11,426 bases of DNA from NCBI GenBank assembly GCA_019693395.1, contig JAAMXP010000558.1:1-11426 (forward strand), written 5' to 3'. Shown one piece after another: positions 1 through 8,004 of the stretch. The notes under the pieces are model-generated. The model saw only the letters and a list, made by a program, of their open reading frames with translations. It searched no databases and was not told the origin of the DNA. The first letter of the stretch is position 1; each line of letters begins with the position of its first letter. The stretch comes from Ettlia oleoabundans. Lineage: Eukaryota > Chlorophyta > Chlorophyceae > Chlamydomonadales. The position numbers were made by a program, and so were the translations under genes.

Positions 1-65
1 ACCCCACCTCGGCCCTCCCCGCAATGTCTACTCTCTTTCCATACTCAGGGTCATCAACATTTTGC
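1..65. other. Left edge, downstream flank of the RING gene
   Basis: This short flank lies 3' of the RING-finger gene. On the minus strand it contains a possible alternative last exon for that gene: an acceptor ending CATTAG at about 66-71, followed by GCA AAA TGT TGA at 65-54. I see no polyadenylation signal of the TGTAA type used by green algae in these 65 bases. Confidence 0.4.
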
Positions 66-1343
66 CTAATGACACACACACAGCAAACCAGGCAGCAGAA
101 AGAATAGGTGTACCGCAGCGGCAGTACAAGACAGAGCAGAGGCGCGGCAGCGCCTATCCCAGGCGCTCACCAGGCACATGATCACGAAACTGCCCAGCAT
201 GAGGAGCAGGCGGGAGAGGAAGGCCTGGTGCTGCTGCTCAGGTGTCAGAGGCTCAGCTATGCCGCCATTCACTGCGGTGATTTGAAAGAGGGAGAGCAGC
301 CACATTGATAATATGAAGAGGAAAAGGTGACAGCCAGAATCACAATGACCGCAGCGTTGCCAAGGGCGCAGTCAAGGACCTCACGGCCGCGCAAAAACAT
401 GTCCCGACAAGGACAGCAGAAACGCGTTGGCAACAGCAGCAGCACAGGTGTTGCACCTCTGAAACACAACTGAAACACGGTTCACAATATCGAGCACACC
501 AAGGTTACAATGCACCCGACCAGGAGAAAGAAACTCACTGTTAGGGTTCTGCAGCCCAAACAGCGTGGGTATGATGCTGAAGCCTGTTTGCTGCGGGTTG
601 ACGTTGACGTTCGGCGGCAGCAGCTGGTTGCGTACGACGGGAGCGGGGCGCTGGCCCGCAGGACGCTGCGGCACCGTGTCTAACTCTCCCTTGTTCTTTG
701 CACGCGGGTCCTCGTTGCCACCACGACCGTAGATAGGTATCACCTGCGTGGCAGCAGCAAAGAGTTGCGACTGTCAGCGCTTGCTGGTGCGTCAATCAGG
801 GAGCGGGGAGGCGGGTGAATGGGTGCCAGTGGCATCAACCGGAGCAGCTGCCGGCCAGCTGCCAAGCCCCAGTGCGGCCTACCTTATCCTTCTCCACGCC
901 CGCCTTGCACACGGGGCAGGTTCGGCAGTGGCTCTGTACTTGGAGCCAGCGATAGAGGCACGGCCAGCAGTAGAGGTGGCCGCATAGCGTGACCACGGGC
1001 TCGGAAGCCAGGCTGCAGCGCAGAGAGGCAGCTTGATGATCAGAAAGGGGGCGAGGCTGCAGGGGTGTCGCGCGCATTGCGCGGAAGCCAGGGCCGCCAC
1101 ATCAAGAATGCCACGGTCGCTGGGCACTTACTCGTAGCAAATATTGCAGCTAAACAGACACTCGTCCGTGTCTGCATCCAAGCCCTTCAGCACTGCGGCC
1201 TTGGGGTCGTCATCCTCCAAGGCCGTCTTCTTGGGCTCGGCCTGCGGCTGCTGCTGCTGCTCCTGCTGGTGGTGAACAATCTGTGGCTGTTGCTCCTGCT
1301 GTTGGTGGGCCTGTGGCTGCAGCTGGGGTGGGGCCACATCCAT
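66..1343 (-). CDS. RNF5/RMA-type RING E3 ubiquitin ligase, membrane anchored
   Basis: Model: complement(join(66..271, 539..743, 883..1012, 1132..1343)), 250 residues; all introns are GT-AG with matching phases. Residues 1-45 are glutamine-rich. A C3HC4 RING-HC finger follows: C66-x2-C69-x11-C81-x-H83-x2-C86-x2-C89-x13-C103-x2-C106, with the phrases [20 protein letters not shown] and [12 protein letters not shown] typical of RMA1/RNF5/RNF185. The family sits in the ER membrane and transfers ubiquitin in ER-associated degradation. The tail has [20 protein letters not shown] and a hydrophobic run (about 204-217), and a second one at about 231-250. The start is the first in-frame ATG (1343); an in-frame TTG at 1382 is ignored. 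The 3' end is uncertain: a GTGAGC donor after base 171 could join an acceptor near 66 and finish after ...CLAKC, giving only one membrane segment. Residues 115-183 match the usual RMA linker (VIPIYGRGG). Confidence 0.9.
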
Positions 1344-1611
1344 TAGTCTACCGTGCGGCCACTGTGGGCTCCAAACCGCCAAATACTAGCCGAGCTGGTT
1401 GCTGCACCAAGTCGGGCCGCTCAAAGGCAACCCCAGGTCGACAAGCAGGCTGCCGGCGCAATGGTGTTGGGAGCGCGGGTGCCTGCGCAGGGGAGTGCGT
1501 GGAGTCGCCGAACAGACGATAGAAACAAGAAATAAGGAGGGGTTGGCGGTGATCAGCGGGGGCACTGAGCAGTAAGCCCCGGTAGAAAACACGCTCAGCT
1601 GTGCAACTCAG

Positions 1612-1616
1612 CCAAT
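1612..1616 (+). promoter_or_regulatory. CCAAT box upstream of the SirB gene
   Basis: The sequence AGCCAATTGC contains a plus-strand CCAAT pentamer 33 bases before the TATA element. This is a plausible spacing for a CCAAT/TATA promoter. It is an inference from motif and position only. Confidence 0.35.
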
Positions 1617-1642
1617 TGCATCATCCGGGCTGCAACTTGATT

Positions 1643-1660
1643 GATTGATATAAATCAATC
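1643..1660 (+). promoter_or_regulatory. TATA box inside an 18-base palindrome
   Basis: GATTGAT-ATAA-ATCAATC has perfect 7-base inverted arms around a 4-base centre. TATAAAT at 1649-1655 lies at its middle. It stands out as an AT-only island in GC-rich surroundings and continues into TAAATTAATC up to 1670. A TATA box here would place the start of transcription near 1680, about 45 bases before the SirB ATG at 1724. The palindrome could also bind a dimeric factor, or let the element work in both directions for the divergent RING gene, although that start codon is 300 bases away. Confidence 0.55.
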
Positions 1661-1723
1661 TAAATTAATCAGTTGTCCTTAGAACTTACTCAGGGTCTGT
1701 GCGTGTCTCCAGCTCCCAGACCC

Positions 1724-2973
1724 ATGGGCTTTCTGGCCAGCGCGCCGCGAGTCACCAGACTTGCGAGCTGCACTGCATCAGCGCATGAATGCGATTGTAG
1801 AGTCACATGGCGCTGCACCCAGCCGCGCCGCCATCCCGCAGCGTCCCCATTGCCGCAGCCGCCCGCAGCGTTCCGCCCCGCCCATGTCGCAGTGAGCAAC
1901 GTTGCGCGCCGCTGCGCAGGCATCCAATGCAGCACCCGCAGCCGCAGCAGCAGCAGCTCCGACAATGGCAGCAGCGAGGGGTCGGTGGGGGTGGTGATTG
2001 TTGACCACGGGTCCCGCAAGTCGGAGTCAAACGACATGCTGTTCGAGTTTGCAGAGCTGTACAAGTAAGCCCGGCCAGCAATACGAACGGTGATACAGTA
2101 CCGCACTGGTGACTTCTTCTGCTCTATCTGCTTTGGAGCATGCTGTGCTGTCTTACACCGCACCTGAGCGACCGGATGTGAGTCTTAGCCAGCCTGCTCC
2201 ACCACTGACAACCAAGTATCTCTTGCGTCCCTTTCTTGGTTGTTCTGGGGATGTGTTCTAAGTTCTAATTGTTAGTAATGCAAGCGCGCCCTGCTTCGCA
2301 TTTCACCCCGGCACTGCAACTTCTATTCCTCTCAACCACTCGTATATGTACCAACTCTCCACTCAATGTGCGTGGTCTTGCAGGAAGGTGACGGGACGGC
2401 AGTTAGTGGAGGTGGCACATATGGAGCTTGCAGAGCCTACCATAGAGCAGGCAGTGGGGCGATGCGCCGCTGCAGGGGCGCACCTCATCATTATCGCTCC
2501 CTACTTCCTATCCCGCGGCCGACACATACAGGTGAGGCTAGGCTGGGGATACGGTGATCACCTAAGGGTAGTTGCATTCACCTACCTGGTGGGAACGCGG
2601 CTGTGCGCCTGCTGCTGCTGTGTATGTAGCAAGCGCGCTACATGTTGCGGCCTAAGCCTACTGTCACTAGCAATCAAATCTGCCTTAAACGTGTCCAACC
2701 ACCGTGTCCAACCACTTCAGGCTTACAAGGCAGCTATTTACGCCATCGCTTGCTTTTACTGCCACCCATCCACTGCAGCAAGACATCCCTGCACTGGCGG
2801 CAGCAGCAGCTGCTGCTCACCCCACGGTGGAGTGCGTGCTTGCCGAGCCGATTGGAATCGATGCCCTGATGGCACAACTGATCGAGAACCGAGTACAAGC
2901 GGCAGAGGTTGGAGGAGCGTCTGCCATCCAGCCACAGACAGCTGCCGCCGCTGAGTCAGCAGCTGCACCTTGA
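1724..2973 (+). CDS. SirB: Sirohydrochlorin ferrochelatase, plastid (SirB/CbiX short form)
   Basis: Model: join(1724..2064, 2384..2531, 2779..2973), 227 residues; both introns are GT-AG and the phases fit. The enzyme inserts Fe2+ into sirohydrochlorin to make siroheme, the cofactor of plastid nitrite and sulfite reductases. Residues 1-85 are rich in Arg, Ser, Ala and Pro and poor in acids, as in a chloroplast transit peptide. The catalytic core starts at GVVIVDHGSRKSESN (H95), then TGRQLVEVAHMELAEPTIEQ (H126), IIIAPYFLSRGRHIQ (H161), QDIPAL and the C-terminal strand VECVLAEPIG. These are the conserved HGSR, AHMELAEPSI and FFL-x-GRH blocks of plant SirB; H95 and H126 match the metal-binding histidines of the family. 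The start is the first ATG after the TATA element. The last 30 residues are Ala/Gln-rich with no cysteine, so the C-terminal Fe-S motif of land-plant SirB is not seen. Confidence 0.92.
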
Positions 2974-3521
2974 GCAACCCTCGGCCCTGCTTTCTGCTCA
3001 CACAAATTTGCAGTCATTTGAGAGTCCCAGCCTTACAGGTTGTCACTTGCTTGTTGCTACATGTGTTGACCCGTCTGCTGTACTTTCGTGTTTGTACTGC
3101 TTTCTATTTCCTGCACTGCTGTCCTGCTTGCTTGCTAAATTTCCCGGCCCGAATATCTCTTTCTCAGCCCTGACTACTATTTCATTCAATCATTTAGCAA
3201 CTCCCGCCCGTTTTGTCAGCAATCAATGTACTAAGGCAGCCCAGCTTCCGAGACAACATACCAGAAGGAAACTGAGAGTATCAGGGCAGTACGACTGCAA
3301 CAAAGCAGTACGTCCCGCTACCGCCGCGCCACCGCCCGTCTGCTGTGCATCAACGCTATTGCAGTCAGTGAGGGCACAGTCTGCATCCCAACACCCACCT
3401 CGCCAGCTGCCGCTATCACAGCACCACTGCGCTATGCTGCATTGTCTTACTAGCTCCAGCTGCCGCTATCGCCAGGCCACTGTGCTATGCCTGCTGTGCA
3501 TCAGCCATTTCCCAGCCGCCG
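2974..3521. other. Convergent intergenic region, SirB and TraB 3' ends
   Basis: Both flanking genes end here, so the stretch should hold two 3' untranslated regions. A long plus-strand open frame (2909-3778) crosses it, but has no recognisable domain and runs antisense to the last TraB exon. TTACA at 3033-3037 reads TGTAA on the minus strand, the green-algal polyadenylation signal; if used, the TraB 3' untranslated region would be about 490 bases and would almost reach the SirB stop. No plus-strand TGTAA for SirB was found just downstream of its stop. Confidence 0.45.
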
Positions 3522-3560
3522 CTATCGCCGCGCCACTGCATGCTTGCTGTGCATCAAGGA
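3313..3560. repeat. Degenerate 53-56-base tandem repeat at the TraB 3' end
   Basis: The block GCTATCGCC-x-GCCACTG...CTGTGCATCA recurs. Its GCTA(C/T) landmark sits at 3317, 3412, 3465 and 3521. The last three copies are spaced 53 and 56 bases apart; the first is more diverged and 95 bases away. The copy nearest the gene contains the TraB stop codon and last codons. On the minus strand three copies each read a similar short tail ending in TAG. Confidence 0.75.
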
Positions 3561-6500
3561 CTCCCACCGCCGCTCAATACCGTCCAAGTGCGCAAGCCCC
3601 ACCACACCCACCACCCGCCCCTCCAGCCTACTCAGCACCTCTGTCATGTGCTGGTCACGCTCATCTGCACAGCGGGCGCAGCAGGACGGCCACTCAAGCA
3701 CAGCAGTATGCCGAACTGACTAGCACAGACTGCTCAGCACAGGAGGCACCGCAGGCAGGTTATGCACAGCAGGGATAGGGGGCACAGGTAACCAACCAAA
3801 TCAGCCGCTTGTCGGTGCTCCGCTCACCCCTCATCCACTCGACAGAGTGAACCTTTACACAGCCACTTAAACCCTTGCCCACGCATCCAGCACCTACCTA
3901 TGAGTGCTGCTGCCAGTCGTGGGTTGATCTGCCGCATGTATGCCGTCATCTCCCGTACCATCTTGCGGGTCTTCATCGCCTCTACCTGCGCCCAACAAAC
4001 AAATCAACATGCCAGGTCATCTTGAACTGTATGATGTTAACCTTGTACATGTCTAATTAACGCATGAAAGTATCACTTATGTTGAACGTACAACAGAAGT
4101 TCTACCCTAGCTTATATGTAGAAATTTTACCGACTGTTTTTAACGGCGGAAGTTCGCATATCTGGCAGGGCTAGTTTCGTTTCCTGCTCAGGAACGGACA
4201 GCTGAGATGCTAACCATGTTACACTCCGTAGGGAGGGAGGGGCAAACCTGCTCCGTTGACATCACCAAACAGGCCCTCATCAGCCAACCAACCAGCCGGC
4301 CAGCTTGCCGGTCACTCAGCTCGCCTCACGGTTGCCGCAACATTGCAGCAAAATACATGTGTTAGCGAACCAGCTCAGGGGGCATTGGGCTTTCTTTTGA
4401 GCCTCATGCTGCCACTTCCCGACAGGGAAGAAAAAGCTCCCCAAGTAAGGAAAAGGATTGTTGCCACTTCCCAAAAGGGAATGGTGCTACTTCACAACAG
4501 GGAAGATACAAACCGCCATTAACATAGGCACGGTACAAGGTTAGGACGCTGTAATACATGCCAAGACAACATCGTAAAGAACTGTTGCCACTTTCCAACA
4601 GGTGAGGAACAAACCCGCAACTAACAAAGGCATGGTAGAATGTATTGCTTGCCTTTGACTCCATGCTGCCATTACCCAGCTGCCCAACAAGATCCGCCAA
4701 CTCCTGCGGGCGCAACAGTGAGGCGGCAGCACTGGGTGGTGAGTAGTAAGTAGTGGGTAGTGCGCATTGAGTGGTGGGTAGTGAGTAGTGACTTGAAGAG
4801 CAGACACAGCAGTGAGGTGGCAGCACTGGTAGTGGTGAGTAGTAATTAGTGGGTAGTGAGTAGTGACTTGAAGAGCAGGCACAGCAGTGAGGTGGCAGCA
4901 CTGGTAGTGGTGAGTAGCGGGAACAAATGCAAGCACAGAAACGAGGCGGCGGCACTGGTATTGAATAGTGGTGGGAAGAAGGATAGACCTGCAGTGGCAT
5001 GCCAAGGGGAAGCACTGGTGTGAAAGCAACAGGTTGGGGCGATGCCTGCTGTGCAAGTGCACCCATCTTGCAGCAATGATATGGTGCTGCGGCTGCTGCG
5101 GCAGTCAGGGTTACTTCTGCCGCCGCTACTTCCTTTCTGCGCAAAACAGCTCAAAGACTGCCTGCTCCCCCGCCAAGAATGAAAAACAAGCAATCAGCGA
5201 CGCAAGTAGGTCTCAGCTGGCGTTGCAGGTGGCAAGCTCTGGCCGGCGGCAGCAGGGCAGGAGTGACCACCAGCAGCATGTCACTCACTGGCGACATGTT
5301 TGGCCCCAATCCCATGCCCATGCCAAACAAATCTTCGAACCTCAAGTTTTCGGAAATCAACTTGAGGGTGACGTTCACATCGCGGTCACCATACACCACC
5401 CTGCAAACCGGCGGCAGGGCACATAGTGCAAACACAACCACAGGAATGACCCATTCTTCAATTGTCTGCTTGCACTTACCACTGCACAGTTTCCAATTCA
5501 CCTCATACTCACCCACACGAGTGTGATCACCCCCTTAGCCCCACCCGCGACCCCTCCCACCCCCCACTCCACTCCACCACCGCCACCCAAACTCAAACAC
5601 GCCATACCACCCAGCCACCTGGCTCCCACTCGATCAGCCTCCTCAAGCGCCGCCTTGAACTCTGCCCCCGGGTCCATCCCCCACAACTTCAGCATCCTGA
5701 AGCATACATGGTCACTTACATGGCCATAGGACAGCGCAAACCCTAAGGGACATGCATATGTACACCACACTCTCACACCTCACTCGTGTGTCGTACTGCC
5801 ACGCATTGCTGAGCAAGCACCACCAGACAATGGTTTCTGAGGCTAAGCGTCTGCCCAAGCACACGAATACGTTACAATGACCTCAGGCCTTCAGTCTGTG
5901 AATATCAGCTGCAACACACAGTACAGAGCCCGGTGCAGCGTCACAGTGCACAAGAAGCATGCTGCCAACAGGATTAAGAAGCATTCTGCAGCAACGCGCA
6001 ACCCCACCCCAACACCCTTGCATGGCCAGCGCCAATGAGTTCACACCCACCTGTACATGGCTGGCAGGGAGACCCTGGCTAGCTTCTGGCTCAGGCTGCT
6101 GCCAGGAGCCATAAACGACTCCAGCATGTCCTGCACCACCAGGGAATTTCGATAGCTGAAGTCGGGCACCGGGAAGGCAGACAACCCACCGGCAGGAGCC
6201 GTGCTGGTGGGGACCACAGACGCGAGTGGCGTGGGTGACGCTAGCCAGCCAGATCTGCTCCTGGGCAGCCTTTGAACCTCTTCTGCCTACCCTAACGCAT
6301 CTAGACCTGCTAACAAATAGCATTGTGCTTACTACTCGAGTGATGTCGATGAATTCAATTGCCCTCAACGGTTTCACCCTGCTTGCCCACAAGCGCAGCA
6401 GCCTCCCACTTTGATGTCGTGCCCTGCTTGCCCACAACCCCCAGTTGCGAACCTTGAAGAACCCCTGAGTGTCCGAGTCAGCACCTGCCCGTATGCGGGC

Positions 6501-7295
6501 CGCGCGCTGCTGGCACAGCTCCACCATAACAGAGGAGGGCTTGACGAGTCGGATCATCTCCCGAACCTCCTCTGCTGATTGCTTGCTGATGTGGGCTGTC
6601 CCCACCAGGAAGATCTGCGGCATAGGTGCAGGGCATCAGCACCGGAACCTGTCACTTGCATAAGAATGCTCAATGCATTTGGGAAAGCGCATGAGGCTGG
6701 CGTGCGAATGTGAGGTTGTGGAGAGCCGCATGAGCAACTGAATTGTGCTGATAATCTTGCCACTGCAACGGCAGACACATCTTTACTGCGCAGCGCCCGC
6801 CAATTGTTATGTGCAGCACCCACCTCGGCGCCGTTGTGCAGATTGCGCAAGAAGCTGGTTGTGTTGGAGAGCACGGCGTTGGAGCTGGTGGAGAGGCGGC
6901 GGTGCGGCTGCTGCTGTGGGTGCTGCAGCGGGGGCAGCGTCCATGCTGGCGCTTGTAGCATGTCGTCAACCCATGCTACCACTGGCGCCCGCCGCTGCAG
7001 GGAAAGAGTTGGCAAGCGGAGAGCGCTAGGCACTGAAAAGTGGCGGAAGGCGGCGCCGCTGGCGGCATAGACGCCACAACCCTTCCGTGACCGTCTTCGT
7101 CTCGCCTACATCCTAGCCTTGCCCGATGAACGTGTACACTTCTCTATAACATTGTCGGGGGCGGAGGAGGCGAGCACCAGAAGACTCTCCGCAACTAACC
7201 TGACATGCAGCAGACCAGCAGTGTCGTCGCCGAACGTTGGCAGCAAGAATAGCTAACACATTCTGTTGTGTGCGAACGCACTGCCGAAGTGCCAT
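3522..7295 (-). CDS. TraB-domain (PrgY/TRABD) protein, mitochondrial-type leader
   Basis: Model: complement(join(3522..3664, 3898..3985, 4653..4703, 5289..5400, 5619..5696, 6051..6286, 6453..6614, 6824..6994, 7200..7295)), 378 residues; every junction keeps phase. Residues 1-38 (MALRQCVRTQQNVLAILAAN, then VRRRHCW) form an amphipathic Arg-rich presequence with no acidic residue, typical of mitochondrial import. TraB hallmarks: IFLVGTAHISKQSAEEVREM (GTAH, H97), VMVELCQQR (E121), RVVYGDRDVNVTLKL (from 248), VEAMKTRKMVREMTAYMR, ALIDERDQHMTEVL (from 332) and VVGVVGLAHLDGIERRW (H357). Two GxxH motifs plus a conserved Glu define this family, thought to be metal-dependent and related to TIKI proteases; plant members are mitochondrial or at ER-mitochondria contacts. 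No C-terminal membrane segment is seen. The donor after 4653 is GC, not GT; the donor after 6453 (GTTCGC) is weak. The final residues lie in a tandem repeat, so the exact C-terminus is less sure. Confidence 0.88.
3986..4652 (-). other. TraB intron 7 (GC-AG)
   Basis: This 667-base intron has the donor AAG|GCAAGC and the acceptor GCGCAG|GTAGAG. Both flanking exons are in phase 0 and the joined protein reads as a normal TraB segment. The 5' part contains the repeat cluster at 4409-4640. The other half holds AT-richer sequence around 4050-4140 without a supported gene. Confidence 0.65.
4409..4640. repeat. Degenerate direct repeats in TraB intron 7
   Basis: The motif TTGCCACTTCCCAACAGGGA recurs in variant form at about 4409, 4462, 4485 and 4583. 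In the copies at 4485 and 4583 it is followed by a related stretch (ACAAACC-CGC-ATTAACA--GGCA-GGTA). On the minus strand it stays open from exon 7 through all copies to base 4404, so the peptide also repeats loosely. Confidence 0.65.
4704..5288 (-). other. TraB intron 6
   Basis: This 585-base GT-AG intron (donor CCA|GTGAGT, acceptor CCCGCAG|GAG) contains the minisatellite at 4718-4965, directly next to the acceptor. I see no separate gene in it. A minus-strand open frame runs from about 5144 through the 51-base exon 7 to 4404 without a stop, in the same frame as exon 7. Confidence 0.65.
4718..4965. repeat. Minisatellite, about 75-base unit, in TraB intron 6
   Basis: Units begin with GTGAGGTGGCAGCACTGG at 4718, 4812 and 4887, with a decayed fourth (GAGGCGGCGGCACTGG) at 4943. 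Each contains arrays of GTAGTGAGTAGTGGG, and the first two also a GACTTGAAGAGCAG segment. Unit 2 is 75 bases; unit 1 is 94 bases because the inner GTAGTG array is expanded. The first unit starts 15 bases from the exon 7 acceptor. Confidence 0.85.
5539..5565 (-). other. G-quadruplex-like tract in TraB intron 5
   Basis: On the transcribed-RNA strand the tract reads GGGGGG-T-GGG-A-GGGG-TCGC-GGG-T-GGGG. That gives at least four G-runs of three or more with loops of 1-4 bases. It lies about 55-80 bases after the exon 5 donor in a G-rich half intron. Structure is predicted from sequence only. Confidence 0.45.
5697..6050 (-). other. TraB intron 4
   Basis: A 354-base GT-AG intron, donor TACAG|GTGGGTG and acceptor TGCTTCAG|GATGC. 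It holds no repeat or gene that I can support. TTACA at about 5872 reads TGTAA on the transcript strand and might act as a weak premature polyadenylation signal. Confidence 0.6.
6377..6437. repeat. 16-base direct repeat pair in TraB intron 3
   Basis: CCCTGCTTGCCCACAA occurs at 6377-6392 and again, identically, at 6422-6437, a 45-base step. The pair lies in the 166-base intron 3, close to the exon 3 donor at 6452. Confidence 0.85.
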
Positions 7296-8004
7296 GTCTG
7301 CCGAGCATAAAGTTTACTATAAACCCCAAACCACTGTGTCCGCGTCTCCCCGGCTCCTGGCAAACCACAAGGCACTGCGGCGATAGTGTTGATGCTTGCC
7401 GCGAAGCTCCAGCCGTCACCAACCCTCTCCAACTCCAGCACCGCCACGCTGACGCCATGCTGCGCACACTGCGATCGGTCGCCGGCGGCAGCGCAGCGGG
7501 GAACGGCCCGTGCAATTGCGCAGCATTCAACGCACAATACCTGCCAAACATCGGCAAGTGCTCCCGTGCTGTGGCGGTCGCAGAGCCCGAGCCTAAGCCG
7601 AAACCCGCATGCCCAGGCTGGGAACGCCTTACCGGCAGCCCACTCCTTTGGCACGGGTGCGGAACTCGCAGCAATGCTAATCACTTCCTGAACGCTGACA
7701 TCAGCACAGTGCACAATACGCAGCTGGTAGCATTGCACCGCTGTCGCGTGCAATGCACAGGCTATCAGGCTGATGCCGCCGCCACACAGCCACGAAGCAC
7801 GTCCTAGCTGGCGGCGCCGCCATGGTGGCAAAACGCCAGCGCTGCCTGTCGAGAGGTGTGCTTCCATTGCGTGTGGATTGCGTACAGTATCGGGTTCGTT
7901 GAGCTTCAGAGGGTCTTACCCTTCAGCTCAATCACCTTGTTGTCCTTTGCTCTGCTCCGGCTGCACAGGCTTGCCCACTTATGCTCTAGCGAGTCCACCT
8001 GGCA
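7296..8004. promoter_or_regulatory. Divergent intergenic region between TraB and FtsH-like genes
   Basis: These 709 bases separate the TraB ATG (7295, minus) from the FtsH-like ATG (8005, plus) and should carry both promoters. An AT-rich patch at 7308-7325 contains CTATAAAC on the plus strand and TTTATAG on the minus strand. It is only about 22-29 bases from the TraB ATG, too close for a normal 5' untranslated region if used for TraB. Long open frames exist on both strands (for example 7268-7807 plus, 7253-7867 minus). Some start like organelle leaders, but none shows a domain or a convincing splice into a neighbour. They may hide an untranslated or alternative first exon. Confidence 0.45.

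Larger units (their letters stand above)
1344..1723. promoter_or_regulatory. Divergent intergenic promoter region between RING and SirB genes
   Basis: These 380 bases separate two divergent start codons, so they must hold both promoters and both 5' untranslated regions unless an untranslated first exon lies elsewhere. On the SirB side there is a CCAAT box and an AT-rich TATA palindrome (listed separately), about 70 bases before the ATG. On the RING side I see no convincing TATA box. The rest is GC-rich without a supported gene; the overlapping short open frames here have no recognisable protein. Confidence 0.6.

Noticed and set aside
1220..1330. CAG/CTG-rich tract as a separate microsatellite feature
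   Set aside because: It is the coding sequence of the glutamine-rich N-terminus of the RING protein; noted there.
2909..3778. 289-codon open frame on the plus strand
   Set aside because: It starts inside SirB exon 3 in another frame, crosses the tandem repeat and runs antisense to the last TraB exon. The product has no domain and a composition set by the repeat.
4718..4965. Possible CRISPR array
   Set aside because: Units are direct, degenerate and head-to-tail without unique spacers of constant size, and they lie in a nuclear intron: a minisatellite.
5883..6623. TraB start taken as MPQIFLVGTAH in a single long minus-strand frame
   Set aside because: The residues before IFLVG come from intron sequence. 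The acceptor CCGCAG|ATC joins in phase to exon 2, and the downstream part of this frame is not the TraB frame.
7268..7807. Plus-strand open frame with a leader-like start at 7457 (MLRTLRSVAGG) as first exon of the FtsH-like gene
   Set aside because: No convincing donor or acceptor links it to 8005, and the 8005 exon already carries a transit peptide after an in-frame stop.
7253..7867. Minus-strand open frames upstream of TraB with leader-like starts (for example MASAWRCWSWRGL)
   Set aside because: They resemble presequences by composition, but I found no good donor that joins them in phase to TraB exon 2, whereas exon 1 at 7200-7295 fits exactly.
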